From contig USEI01000001.1 in NCBI GenBank assembly GCA_900553685.1, positions 1-64,000 of the forward strand: a stretch of DNA of 64,000 nt. The letters run 5' to 3'. Under the pieces are notes generated by a model, which was given only the letters and a program-made list of their open reading frames with translations, was not told the origin of the DNA and did not search any database. Positions 18,430 through 27,272 of the stretch are shown piece after piece (within the stretch, counting starts at the first letter, position 1; each line of letters opens with the position of its first letter). The translations under genes and the position numbers were made by a program. This DNA comes from an uncultured Clostridium sp. Its GTDB lineage: Bacteria > Bacillota > Clostridia > TANB77 > CAG-508.

Positions 18430-18624
18430 ATGGATTTAAGAAAAGAAGAAATAGATTATTATAGAGAAAAATATAGTAAAAATTTTAAAGTAATTGACAC
18501 AGCAAAAAAAGCTTATGATGCAATTGATTCTGCGAAAGATTTGAATGGAGAAGAAAACTTTGCAGCTGCAGTTATTACCTTAATTATGTTAAATAGCAAT
18601 AATAAAAATATGTTTGATTTTTAA
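18430..18624 (+). CDS. Small hypothetical protein
   Basis: A 64-residue protein with a strong SD (AAGGAAAGGAG). It is helical and charged at the N-terminus; the C-terminal part is AAAVITLIMLNSNNKNMFDF. No family recognised. It lies 24 bases upstream of the GNAT-like gene and behind the promoter-terminator pair at 18322-18398, so it may be controlled by antitermination. Confidence 0.6.
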   Translation: MDLRKEEIDYYREKYSKNFKVIDTAKKAYDAIDSAKDLNGEENFAAAVITLIMLNSNNKNMFDF

Positions 18625-18648
18625 TTTTATATTATATAAGGAGATAAA

Positions 18649-19047
18649 ATGAAAGATATATCTTTAGCATCAGTATTAAAACAAATAGATATAAAAAAAT
18701 GCCAAGAAATCATAAAAGATGAAGTATATTATATTAAAAAAAATGTAACTCAAAAATATTATAGTGAAGAAAAAATAAAGAGAATAAAAAACTTAGATGA
18801 ATTTATTGTTATTACAAACAACGGAAAAATTGTTGGTGGAATATATATAATGAGAAAATATGATTTACATTGGTATATTTTTAAAAAATATAGAAAGAAT
18901 CATTATTTAAGTAATGTTTTAAGAAAAAAAGTTTTAGATAAAATTTGTCCTGATACAAAAGAAATTACTTGTTGTGATAAAGATGTGGAAAGATGTAAAC
19001 ATTTAGCAAAAATTGCTGGTTTAAAAATAATTAAAAGATGTTATTAA
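18649..19047 (+). CDS. GNAT-like small protein
   Basis: A 132-residue protein with SD AAGGAG. The middle, DEFIVITNNGKIVGGIYI, then HWYIFKKYRKNHYLSNVLR and the end KHLAKIAGLKII, resembles GNAT acetyltransferase-like proteins (motif A with R-x-x-x-x-L in place of the classical Gly-rich loop, and a final conserved Lys/His-LA helix). The CoA loop is not classical, so activity is uncertain. It is the last gene before attR of the element. Confidence 0.5.
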   Translation: MKDISLASVLKQIDIKKCQEIIKDEVYYIKKNVTQKYYSEEKIKRIKNLDEFIVITNNGKIVGGIYIMRKYDLHWYIFKKYRKNHYLSNVLRKKVLDKICPDTKEITCCDKDVERCKHLAKIAGLKIIKRCY

Positions 19048-19119
19048 AGGAAGTGTTACTTAAAATACACATAATCTTGCCACCAAATTACCCAACAAAA
19101 TCAAAAACAAAACCTTGAA

Positions 19120-19150
19120 ACCCTTGCAAATAGCAAGGGTTAATTTTTTG
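19120..19150 (+). terminator. Terminator at the right end of the element
   Basis: AACCCTTGC / GCAAGGGTT with loop AAATA is followed by T6 just before attR. Confidence 0.88.
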
Positions 19151-19152
19151 AC

Positions 19153-19172
19153 TTCTGGCTACCCGCTCCACT
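19153..19172 (+). repeat. attR of the integrated element
   Basis: A 20-bp sequence identical to the tRNA-Gly 3' end at 19 positions. It is followed at once by a terminator hairpin that fits a tRNA terminator. Confidence 0.85.
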
Positions 19173-19173
19173 A

Positions 19174-19197
19174 AGGCACTTTTTGAAGTGTCTTTTG
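19174..19197 (+). terminator. Probable original tRNA-Gly terminator, displaced
   Basis: AGGCACTT-TTTG-AAGTGTCT then TTT directly follows the attR core, the place a tRNA terminator would occupy before insertion. The tRNA at 2227 now has none within its first 100 downstream bases. Confidence 0.65.
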
Positions 19198-20275
19198 TTA
19201 TACTTATTGAGAATTTAAACATTTTATGATATAAATTATGTATTAAATAATAGGAGAAAAATTTATGGAATTATTTAAGAAATTCGATAAAATAATTTTT
19301 TATAAGCAAGATAGTGAATTAGAATATCAAATTAAAGCTTTAAAGAAAATTAATGCTGAATTTCCAAGTAATGATAAAATTCGGACAAAAGTTAAAACTA
19401 TGTGAATTAGGCTTAAAAGGTGAAAAAGAAATTGAATTTGAATTGAAAAATGCAAATATTGGAATGTATGTATTACATGATATTAATATGAAATATGAAG
19501 ATTTAACGGCACAAATAGACTATATTATTATTACTCCAGCAAGTATGTATTTTATAGAATGTAAAAATCTAGTAGGGAATATAATTGTTAATAGTAGAGG
19601 AGAATTTATTAGAGAATATACATATAATAGAAAAAAAGTAAAAGAGGGAATTTATTCTCCAATAAGACAAGTTGAAAGACATATAGAAATATTCAAAAAA
19701 ATTTGGAATAGTAAAAATACAAAACTAATAAATAAGTTTCAAATGAAAAATTTTGATAAATGGTGTAAATACATAGTTGTAATGACTAATTCGAAAAGTA
19801 TATTAGATATAAAATCTGCACCTAAAGAAATTAAAAATAAAATAGTTCGTTCAGATAGTTTAGTTAAATATTTACAAAATGATGTAAATAATACAGATAA
19901 AGATATGAGATATACAGCAAAGGAAATGAAAGACAATGCTTTTGGAATTATGAATAATTACAATGTGATTATAGATAGAGATTATGAACAAGAATTAAGA
20001 GATTGGCTAAAAAATAATATATCATTAGAAAACTCTTTAAACAAAATTGTTGATAGCTGTAAAGAAAATAGAGAAGAACTATTAAAAAAAGAGTTAAAAG
20101 ATTTTAGAAGAATAACTTCAAGAGAAAAGAATATACCGGCATATTATATTTTTAATAATGATGAATTAGAAAAATTAGTAAAATATAAGCCTAAAAATAT
20201 TATAGAACTTAAGAATTTAAAAATTTTATCAGATATTAAAATAAAAGTTCATGGGCAAAAAATTGTTGAGATTAT
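19178..20275 (+). repeat. Copy 2 of the NERD duplication
   Basis: Counterpart of 17108-18200, with its promoter TTGAGA-17-TATAAA at 19207-19235. Confidence 0.9.
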
Positions 20276-20318
20276 AAATAATGTGAAGAACAAATTGAAA
20301 CAGCAAAAGAAACGATAA
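19265..20318 (+). CDS. NERD-domain protein, copy 2, requiring +1 shift at CGG
   Basis: The ATG at 19265 follows SD TAGGAG. As in copy 1, the zero frame reaches CGG (19382) after 39 codons and stops soon after. Reading (C)GGA restores a continuous 350-residue protein with the NERD start LCELGLKGEKEIEFEL, IDYIIITPASMYFIECK and an intact C-terminus ending in VKNKLKQQKKR. The two copies differ at roughly 9% of residues, yet neither has a stop in the shifted frame over more than 260 codons, and both keep the CGGA. This argues that the shifted frame is under selection. It lies just outside attR. Confidence 0.75.
19382..19385 (+). other. CGGA +1 recoding site (NERD copy 2)
   Basis: Same context as copy 1: ATT CGG ACA, restored as ATT (C)GGA CAA. 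Confidence 0.7.
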
Positions 20319-20497
20319 TTTTAGCTGAAAAATATTTAAATGATAAAGAGAGATAATTTGAAAAATAAATAGAATATTTAAGTATAAAAAATAATTTACT
20401 GTAAAATTATATACAATAATACTATACTATATTAAGTTTATTTCTAGTCATATTTTATAAAAAAGAAACTAGAAAATCCAGTACAAGGAGATATAAA

Positions 20498-21253
20498 ATG
20501 TTAAAAAAAGATGATTATAATAAAAATTTAAATAATATGGCATATAATTTAAAAAAAGAATACAAAAAATTAATAAAATCAAAAATAGTAAATGATGTGA
20601 TTTTTAGATCGATAACGCCTTCTGTTTCAAAAGCTGCCGAAGATCAAAGTGCTATATTTCTGAAAAATATTTTTAATAATGAAGACTATTATTATTTATT
20701 AGACCATCAATATGGAAATAGAAGACCAGATATAATGGTTTTAAAGAAAGAAAATGAAAATTTATTTATCCTTAAATATATTTTTGAAATAAAATCAAAT
20801 GTAGGATATTGTAGAAAAATACGTGCTTCAGATTATGATGTTAATTTATACAAAAAAGATTTTGTAATTACGAAATATTCAACTTCAAAAGATAGAGTTA
20901 GACAAATGGAATGTAATATATTAAAACCTATTGAAAAAAAATCTTTTTTTTATATGATAGAAAATAAAAAGATAAAAATAAAATGTAGCGAACAATTAAA
21001 AGTAATAATTTTAGTTATTTCCTCTGAAAATGTTGGGAAAACTCATGAAAATGATAATATAAAATTCCATAAAAATAAAGTAAAAGCTGAATTTAATTCA
21101 AACATAGATGATGTTAGATATTATGTATTATTTAAAAATTGGTATGATAATTTAGAAATATTTGAAGACAAAAATAGTATATTTGATTCTTCTGCTTTAT
21201 ATAAAGATTTATCTGATTTTGAAAAGTTAAAAAACAATAAAATAAATACATAG
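20498..21253 (+). CDS. PD-(D/E)XK nuclease-like protein
   Basis: A 251-residue protein, SD AAGGAG. GNRRPDIMVL (about 78-87) followed by YIFEIKSN (about 97-104) gives the D-x(n)-E-x-K signature of PD-(D/E)XK nucleases; the N-terminal Glu of the fold may be in EDQSAIFLKNIF. No methylase or specificity subunit is adjacent. It sits in the small att-bounded module together with NERD copy 2, so it is probably a cargo defence or restriction-like gene. Confidence 0.6.
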   Translation: MLKKDDYNKNLNNMAYNLKKEYKKLIKSKIVNDVIFRSITPSVSKAAEDQSAIFLKNIFNNEDYYYLLDHQYGNRRPDIMVLKKENENLFILKYIFEIKSNVGYCRKIRASDYDVNLYKKDFVITKYSTSKDRVRQMECNILKPIEKKSFFYMIENKKIKIKCSEQLKVIILVISSENVGKTHENDNIKFHKNKVKAEFNSNIDDVRYYVLFKNWYDNLEIFEDKNSIFDSSALYKDLSDFEKLKNNKINT

Positions 21254-21300
21254 AAATTAGAGTTAACTGTATAGAAATGAAATATTTTAAATTTTATATT

Positions 21301-21319
21301 TTCTGATACTCGCTCCACT
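21301..21319 (+). repeat. Second downstream att-like site
   Basis: TTCTG-ATACTCGCTCCACT matches the attR sequence except for a one-base gap and two changes; CGCTCCACT is exact. It bounds the 19.2-21.3 kb module. Confidence 0.65.
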
Positions 21320-21513
21320 AAATTTAATTTTTTTATTTTTTAAAAAATCTTAAAATAAGATTTTCTTTGCTTTTTATTATTTCTCATTATTTTTTATTAT
21401 CTTACATTAAAATTGCATTAAGACTAAAAAATTGCAGTAATACAAATTAATTTTTTAGATAACTTTTACATAAATATATTAACAACGAAATCTAATTAAT
21501 AATAAAGGTTGTA

Positions 21514-21610
21514 TATTTAGAATTTAAACATTTTATGATATAAATTATGTATTAAATAATAGATGAAAACTTATAGAATTGTTTAAAAATTTTATAAAAC
21601 AATTTTCAAA
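21514..21610 (+). repeat. Copy 3 of the NERD repeat, 5' remnant
   Basis: About 95 bases matching the promoter, leader and first codons of NERD copies 1 and 2, with the start codon damaged (ACTTATAG in place of ATTTATGG). The coding region is lost. Confidence 0.8.
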
Positions 21611-21614
21611 AAGA

Positions 21615-21752
21615 ATGGATTGTGATTGTTACAGTATTGAAGAAAAAACTGATTTTAAATCAATTTTAAATAATACAGATAAAATTGCTGTTGTATATCC
21701 GATTTATGGTTCATGTGTACCACGCATTATGGGCGAATTTGTAGAAAATTAA
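21615..21752 (+). pseudogene. Flavodoxin-domain fragment
   Basis: A 45-residue piece with DKIAVVYPIYGSCVPRIMGE, typical of the flavodoxin-like N-terminal domain of EFR1-type ferrodoxins. It is fused directly to the NERD remnant and has no FMN-loop or ferredoxin part, so it is a remnant. Confidence 0.5.
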
Positions 21753-21951
21753 TTAAATTATTTTATTATTTTTACTTTTTTTGCAACCATTTTTTAATTC
21801 ATTAGTATGATTATCAAGTTTATAGGATGAAAAATATAATTTCATAAAATTTCCTCATTAAATATTTTGATTTTTATATAGTGTAACTGCTTTGACGTAA
21901 TTACCATGCCATGATATAATATAAATGTAAATAGTTTTTAAGGAGTTTTAT

Positions 21952-22452
21952 ATGATAAAAAAAATATTCAAAACAATCTTAATAATTATAATAATAATAT
22001 TATTTATATTATTTTTCTTTGCTGTAATAAAACCAGCCTATATACAATATAAACAAAATCAACCTCAAGTTACTGTAGATACAAGTGGAGAAAGAGCGAC
22101 TTCTAAAGACAAAGAAAAAGATAAAGATAATAAAAAAGAAATAGAAAGTGAAGAATTTGAATATAATCCTTTTACATTTGATGATAGAATTTTATTATAC
22201 GAGGGAAACATAGATGCAGAAGCAATGACAAGGTTAATAAATGTTTTAATAGAAGATATAGATAACCAAATGTATTCAAAAGTTGATGTAAATATTAATG
22301 GTACAGAAATTTCTTATGAAAATGAAGAAAATTATACAAACGTTTTAAAAGACTTTAGAAATTCAATATCTGCAAATGGAAAATATTTTGTAGAATTTGA
22401 ATATAGTACATTAAATGCAGTAGTAGATAAAGTTATTATAAAAAGTTTATAA
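21952..22452 (+). CDS. Hypothetical membrane-anchored protein
   Basis: A 166-residue protein. It has one N-terminal transmembrane helix (about 5-29), a Lys/Asp/Glu-rich linker (about 44-65) and a folded extracytoplasmic domain (about 70-166) of beta/alpha type. SD AAGGAG. I do not recognise the domain. It is a single gene, ended by the hairpin at 22456-22486. Confidence 0.7.
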   Translation: MIKKIFKTILIIIIIILFILFFFAVIKPAYIQYKQNQPQVTVDTSGERATSKDKEKDKDNKKEIESEEFEYNPFTFDDRILLYEGNIDAEAMTRLINVLIEDIDNQMYSKVDVNINGTEISYENEENYTNVLKDFRNSISANGKYFVEFEYSTLNAVVDKVIIKSL

Positions 22453-22455
22453 TAC

Positions 22456-22488
22456 AAAAAGAGCAGGTTTAAACCTGCTCTTTTTGTA
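22456..22488 (+). terminator. Terminator
   Basis: AAAAAGAGCAGGTTT / AAACCTGCTCTTTTT, a perfect palindromic stem with T-tract. Confidence 0.92.
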
Positions 22489-22519
22489 TGTACATTAGCT
22501 GCACATAAGCAATCATGTT

Positions 22520-22822
22520 CTAGATAGTTTGTTCCGTGATTTCGAGGTAAAGTGCACGAATCCGTTCTAAATTCATAAATCCATTCTTTAAATCACCATA
22601 GTAGCAAATAGAATCGATTCTCTTTTGGAATTCAGTTTCAGATTCATTGCTTTCGCGTTTAGGAATCTCGTTTTTAGGCAATTCATGTGGAGCGATGATG
22701 CTACAAAAAAGCATAAGGTCGATACATGGATACCTAGTGCAGTTTTTTATAGTAGTTCCATCAGACTCGAATACTCTTTCATAGAGTGCAAGGAACTGAA
22801 TTTTGTCGCTATCTTTTACCAT
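22520..22822 (-). CDS. Hypothetical protein of foreign base composition
   Basis: A 100-residue protein. The ATG at 22822 is chosen because GGAGG lies 8 bases upstream. Codon use is clearly richer in G and C than in neighbours (CGT, CTC, TAC, ATC, ACG), and an ordinary in-frame CGG (22562-22564 on the complement) reads as Arg in NLERIRALYLEI. No domain recognised. It looks recently acquired. If CGG is a +1 site in this host, its last 13 codons would be mistranslated. Confidence 0.65.
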   Translation of the reverse strand: MVKDSDKIQFLALYERVFESDGTTIKNCTRYPCIDLMLFCSIIAPHELPKNEIPKRESNESETEFQKRIDSICYYGDLKNGFMNLERIRALYLEITEQTI

Positions 22823-23043
22823 AATGCAATCCTCCATTTTAGTTTGTTTAACTGTTGTCACAAGCTAAGATAAATGGAAATACTAATAGCTTATGTAGAA
22901 AATATTATATAGCAAAATAATTATAAAGTAAATATAAAAATTAGCAATAAAAAATGGAAAAATTTGAGATAAAAATCATGAATAATTTTAATTATATTTA
23001 TGTATAATATAATTAAAAATCAAAATTATGGGGGATAGATATT

Positions 23044-23244
23044 ATGAAAATATTATATTATATAGCATTAACATTAGTAATTATAGGAGCATTAAATTGG
23101 CTTTTGATAGGTCTTTTTGGGTTTGATTTAGTTGCTACATTGTTTGGAGAAATGAGTCTATTAAGCAGAATAGTGTATTCATTAGTTGGAATTAGTGGTT
23201 TTATTTCAATAGGGATTTATCCAAAAATTGATAAACAGAGTTAG
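23044..23244 (+). CDS. DUF378 family small membrane protein
   Basis: A 66-residue protein with two transmembrane helices. ALNWLLIGLFGFDLVATLFG and the second-helix end SLVGISGF are the DUF378 (YuzA-like) signature. Function unknown. SD GGGGGA. A strong terminator follows at 23263. Confidence 0.88.
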   Translation: MKILYYIALTLVIIGALNWLLIGLFGFDLVATLFGEMSLLSRIVYSLVGISGFISIGIYPKIDKQS

Positions 23245-23262
23245 AACAGAAAATATTAATAA

Positions 23263-23315
23263 AAATGTGAATGATTTACTTTATATCATTTTTTCTGTAA
23301 ATCATTCACATTTTT
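23263..23315 (+). terminator. Terminator
   Basis: AAATGTGAATGATTTA pairs with TAAATCATTCACATTT, then T-rich sequence. Confidence 0.85.
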
Positions 23316-23454
23316 TATTGAAAATATAATTTTTATTTAATAAGAAAATTTTCATATTGTTTTATTATAATAAAGCTATAATATATTATGAAAATAAGTA
23401 TAATAACTATGTGTACTAACTAATTTAAATTAAAAATACTTTTTTGTTAAGTAC

Positions 23455-23643
23455 TTATTCTAAAACTAAAGCTTTCTTAGGACAAAAATTAGAACATTTT
23501 CCACATTTTATGCATTTATCATAATCAACAGTTGGAGCTTCAAAGCCATTTTGAGAAAGTGCTGAAACAGGACATACATTAACAGCAGGGCATTTATGAT
23601 TTTTTGGACAATTTTCAATTATTACTTTTAATTTCTTTTCCAT
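23455..23643 (-). CDS. 4Fe-4S ferredoxin-like protein
   Basis: A 62-residue protein with two cysteine clusters: CPKNHKCPAVNVCPVSAL and CIKCGKCSNFCPKKAL. The second is a classical C-x2-C-x2-C-x3-CP motif; the first is a variant with His and a longer spacing. It likely carries one or two 4Fe-4S clusters for electron transfer. The ATG at 23643 is chosen because of SD AAAGGA. It follows the MBL hydrolase by 14 bases, so the two form an operon, perhaps for redox chemistry. Confidence 0.88.
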   Translation of the reverse strand: MEKKLKVIIENCPKNHKCPAVNVCPVSALSQNGFEAPTVDYDKCIKCGKCSNFCPKKALVLE

Positions 23644-23657
23644 AATATTTTTCCTTT

Positions 23658-24530
23658 CTAAATTTTTTTCCATAACATCTTATTATTTTTAAATTCATAG
23701 CTTAATTTATTATTATCATAAAGATATGACAAATAAGATTTTATTGTACTTCCAACAAGAACATATTGATTTTCATTCATAATTAAATTATATTCATCAA
23801 AAATATATTTTAGAATTTCTTCGAAAGTTTTTTCATTTTCACAAATATTATAAATTTTATTTGATATTTCTTCAATTTTGTTTTTATTAATTTTTATTAA
23901 ATAAGAAATATCTTGAGTTGCTTCACAATGAGAAGGTATGTATAATTTAGCGTCTAAAGTACTTAAAAAATCTAAAGTGTTAAGATATTCTTTTATATCA
24001 TAAATAAAAAATAAATGATACTTTGTAATGGTTTCATCACTAAATAATGAATCTGCTAAAAAATAAATATTATCGCTTGTTTTTATGCCAATCATATCAA
24101 AAAAATGACCTTTAAGTGAGAAATGTTCTAAGCCTTCAGGTAAATTATCTTGAATTTGTATCACATTTGAAGGCTTAGCAAGCAGAAATTTATTTCTTAA
24201 ATTTTTAAATGGATAGCCTCCATATAAAAAAGAAGATTCCAAAATTGGAAATTCAACAAATGTTTTTTCAATATCTTTAGCAAATATTTTGCAATTTGTT
24301 CTGTCTTGAATAATTTTATTTCCACCAATGTGATCTGCATTAGAATGAGTATTTATAATTCCTTGTATCTTCCAATTATTTTCTTCGATAATTTTTAATA
24401 TTTTTCTTCCAGCATCTTTATCATTTCCAGAATCAATTAGATAAATTTCATTTTCACTTATTTTATATATACCAATATTAGTAGGATTTTTTATATAATA
24501 AGTTTTTTCTCCAACTTGTATTAATTCCAT
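23658..24530 (-). CDS. MBL-fold metallohydrolase
   Basis: A 290-residue protein with the metal-binding motif NTHSNADHIGG (His62, Asp66, His67) and later LKGHFFDMIG and a conserved His in IPSHCEA. The C-terminal extension (about 205-290) is winged-helix-like, as in MBL proteins of the glyoxalase-II type with an extra domain. The substrate is unknown. SD AAGGGA. Operon with the ferredoxin gene downstream. Confidence 0.88.
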   Translation of the reverse strand: MELIQVGEKTYYIKNPTNIGIYKISENEIYLIDSGNDKDAGRKILKIIEENNWKIQGIINTHSNADHIGGNKIIQDRTNCKIFAKDIEKTFVEFPILESSFLYGGYPFKNLRNKFLLAKPSNVIQIQDNLPEGLEHFSLKGHFFDMIGIKTSDNIYFLADSLFSDETITKYHLFFIYDIKEYLNTLDFLSTLDAKLYIPSHCEATQDISYLIKINKNKIEEISNKIYNICENEKTFEEILKYIFDEYNLIMNENQYVLVGSTIKSYLSYLYDNNKLSYEFKNNKMLWKKI

Positions 24531-24811
24531 AATTTTAATCCCTTCTATATTTTTTAAATTATTATATCATTTAGAAATAAAATAATCTACACACTTAAGG
24601 TTATTTTTAAGAAATCATAATAAAAAAATAACTAAATTTTAATATAAAATTAATGATATAGTAAAATTTTAATAAAAAATTTAATGCGTGTAATACAGAA
24701 TTTGTAAGCGTTTGGGAGAAATGTTATGCTAAGTTGACAAATTGATTATATAAAATGGTTGAAGTATTTTTGTGATTTTTTTATAATAAAATCATGAGAG
24801 GTGGTGTACAA

Positions 24812-25795
24812 ATGAAATTAAATGAAAAGTTAATGAAATTAAGAAAAGAAAGAGGTCTTTCACAGGAAGAATTTGGAAATGAAATAAATGTTTCAAGACA
24901 GGCAGTATCAAAATGGGAGGCGGGAACAACTAAACCAGATATTGAGAAGATTAAAGAAATTTCAAATTATTTTGATGTTAGTTTTGAATATTTATTAAAT
25001 GACGATATAGAAAAATTTGAAGAAAAAGAATCAAAAAGTAAAACAGTAAAGAAAAAACATACTATATTAAAAATATTACTTATTATATTTATAATATATT
25101 TTATATGGTCAGCATATAAATTTATAGCGTTATTTAGGTATTATAAAATAGCAGATAGTTTTTCAGAAGAAAATTATACTATATTTGAATCAGATGCATT
25201 TTATCAAAAATATGATTCAGGAACACATATGATAACTACAGATAAAATAGGAAATAAAATTATTAGTTGTTCATATGCAAACTATAGTGATGAGAATGCT
25301 ATACGAGATGAAAATGGAGAATTAATAGCACTTGGTATAGATTTTTATGATTATGATAAAAAGCTTGCTTATTATTTAAATTATGATGAAAATACAAAAA
25401 CTTATACTTATTATGATACTAGAGAAAATTATACTACTGAAGATTGGGAAAGAATTTTTAGTGCAGGAAATATGATAAAAGAAAGAACACTTGGAAGTAT
25501 ACCATCAAGTTTTAAAGAAATTATGTTGTGCTCAATTAATCCAATATATCAAGTTAATGTAATAACGAATACAATTTATGTTAGAAATTTTAATGGAGCA
25601 AAACAAAGAATTATATTAAATAATGATTGTCTAGTAAGTGCGATGGATTTACAAACAGAATTTGATGGTGGAATGAGTATAAACATTAGTTATGATTATG
25701 TTCCAGGACATTTTGAGGGTAGACAAATAAAAGATCCTGTTGAAATATATAAAGATCAAATATCTAATTATTCAGAAATAGAATATGTAAAATAA
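24812..25795 (+). CDS. XRE-family regulator with membrane anchor
   Basis: A 327-residue protein. The N-terminal HTH (residues 1-60) reads LMKLRKERGLSQEEFG and SRQAVSKWEAGTTKPD, the usual Firmicute XRE type. A transmembrane helix at about 84-104 follows, then a long extracytoplasmic domain of unknown type. ATG 24812 is preferred over an upstream ATG because GAGGTGG lies between them. The layout suggests a signal sensed outside the cell controlling DNA binding inside. Confidence 0.88.
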   Translation: MKLNEKLMKLRKERGLSQEEFGNEINVSRQAVSKWEAGTTKPDIEKIKEISNYFDVSFEYLLNDDIEKFEEKESKSKTVKKKHTILKILLIIFIIYFIWSAYKFIALFRYYKIADSFSEENYTIFESDAFYQKYDSGTHMITTDKIGNKIISCSYANYSDENAIRDENGELIALGIDFYDYDKKLAYYLNYDENTKTYTYYDTRENYTTEDWERIFSAGNMIKERTLGSIPSSFKEIMLCSINPIYQVNVITNTIYVRNFNGAKQRIILNNDCLVSAMDLQTEFDGGMSINISYDYVPGHFEGRQIKDPVEIYKDQISNYSEIEYVK

Positions 25796-25894
25796 AAATT
25801 TATAAAAATAAAATATCTTAAATAAGTAAAAACTATTGATAAATCAGATAAAATCCTTTAAAATAATACTAACAAAATTTAAAGAGGATTAAAT

Positions 25895-26323
25895 ATGGAA
25901 ATAATTTCGAATTCAGAAAATGAAACAATAGAGTTAGGTAAAAAAATTGCTCAGAAATTGAAAAAAGGAGATATAATAGTTTTAACAGGAGAACTTGGAT
26001 CTGGAAAAACCAAATTAACTGAAGGAATATTAACTTATTTTGGTTTGCAAAATGAGATTTCAAGTCCTACTTTTACAATTGTGAATGAATATGATACAAA
26101 TAAATTTAAAATATTTCATTTTGATGTATATAGATTATCTGATGTTGATGAGTTTTATGCAATTGGTGGAGAAGAATATTTTGAACAAGGTGTTAGTATT
26201 ATAGAATGGGGAGAAATGATAAAAGAAGCTTTACCTGAAAAATTTATTAATATTACATTTCAAAGAGATTTAGAAAATGAAAATATAAGAAAAATAAAAA
26301 TTGAAAATTTAGTCTTAGATTAA
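25895..26323 (+). CDS. tsaE: tRNA threonylcarbamoyladenosine biosynthesis ATPase TsaE
   Basis: A 142-residue P-loop protein: GELGSGKTKLTEG (about 31-43), SSPTFTIVNEY and a Walker-B-like region HFDVYRL, plus IIEWGE. TsaE powers the TsaB-TsaD complex that makes t6A37 on ANN-decoding tRNAs. tsaB lies 950 bases downstream, but a foreign-looking gene on the other strand separates them. Confidence 0.96.
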   Translation: MEIISNSENETIELGKKIAQKLKKGDIIVLTGELGSGKTKLTEGILTYFGLQNEISSPTFTIVNEYDTNKFKIFHFDVYRLSDVDEFYAIGGEEYFEQGVSIIEWGEMIKEALPEKFINITFQRDLENENIRKIKIENLVLD

Positions 26324-26435
26324 ATATGAAAAGTAAGTTAATAAAATAACAATAATAAATATAAATCATATAAAAAGCATATAAAAATTTAAAATTTAAG
26401 AATAATTTATAATTTAAATAAAAAAACGGGGAATT

Positions 26436-27020
26436 TTACTTCCCCGCCTTTTTTTCTTCATAAAAAACAGTTAAATCGAATTGATTAGAAGATTTTATGA
26501 AGAAATTAAAATTGTCAGTGCTGTACTTATGACCGCCCCAGAGGTCATTGAAATCTACGCCATCTGCTTGTACCAATGTGAATGTTGTAATAGAGTTATC
26601 ATGTAAATGTAAAGGTCCATCATTCAAATTTTCGGTGAGAATGAAACTGTTGAGTTCAATGATAGAATTCATGATATCTGCACTACCACTTGAGAGATTA
26701 TAAAACATACAAATTATACTCTCTGCCACAGGAAGAACAAATTCTTCGCCGATATGAAGCTTTGCATAAGTTCGCATGAAGTCAAAAAGTTCCATCCCAT
26801 TGAACATTTCTTTCAAAAAAGCATCTAGGGTTTCTTTAGGTGTCTTTAGAAGAGTTACTCTGGTAAAATACGGATTAAGTTTTTCTTGCTCAGCTTTAAT
26901 GATATCAACACTTTGACAATTTGGCAGAATTCCTAAAAAGAATGCTTTTCTGCCTTCACTAATGGCCCGAGATTCGAGTTGCAAATCTGAACCTATTAAG
27001 AGAAATTCCAATCCATCCAT
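26436..27020 (-). CDS. Hypothetical protein of foreign base composition inside the tsa cluster
   Basis: A 194-residue protein. ATG 27020 is chosen because AAGGAGGG lies 7 bases upstream. Codon use is much less AT-biased than in the flanking genes. It contains one ordinary CGG (26967-26969 on the complement) read as Arg in LESRAISEG. No domain recognised; it is soluble and alpha/beta. It interrupts tsaE-tsaB, and with 22520-22822 it is one of two clear composition outliers, so recent transfer is likely. The hairpin ACGGGG/CCCCG spans its end. Confidence 0.7.
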   Translation of the reverse strand: MDGLEFLLIGSDLQLESRAISEGRKAFFLGILPNCQSVDIIKAEQEKLNPYFTRVTLLKTPKETLDAFLKEMFNGMELFDFMRTYAKLHIGEEFVLPVAESIICMFYNLSSGSADIMNSIIELNSFILTENLNDGPLHLHDNSITTFTLVQADGVDFNDLWGGHKYSTDNFNFFIKSSNQFDLTVFYEEKKAGK

Positions 27021-27272
27021 TTTGTTCCCTCCTTGTAGTATTATTTTAATAAATGAATGGTGTATGCAAAATTGCATAATTCAATACTTATTTTATCACA
27101 AAATAGCTGAAAAATCAAATTTGATAAGGTTATAAGTAAATAAAATTATAACAGATATTAATATTAATTTATAAAAAATAAAGTAATACAAGAATAAATA
27201 GAATTCTTATTTTTATATTATGTTTACAAAAATTGAATATTGTTGTAAAATATTGATGAAAAGGAGAGAAAT

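Larger units (their letters stand above)
21254..21951. other. Intergenic region: att-like site, NERD remnant, gene fragment
   Basis: It holds the third att-like site (21301-21319), AT-rich DNA, a partial third copy of the NERD upstream region (21514-21610) and a flavodoxin-like fragment (21615-21752). The right end carries the promoter region of the 21952 gene. Confidence 0.7.
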
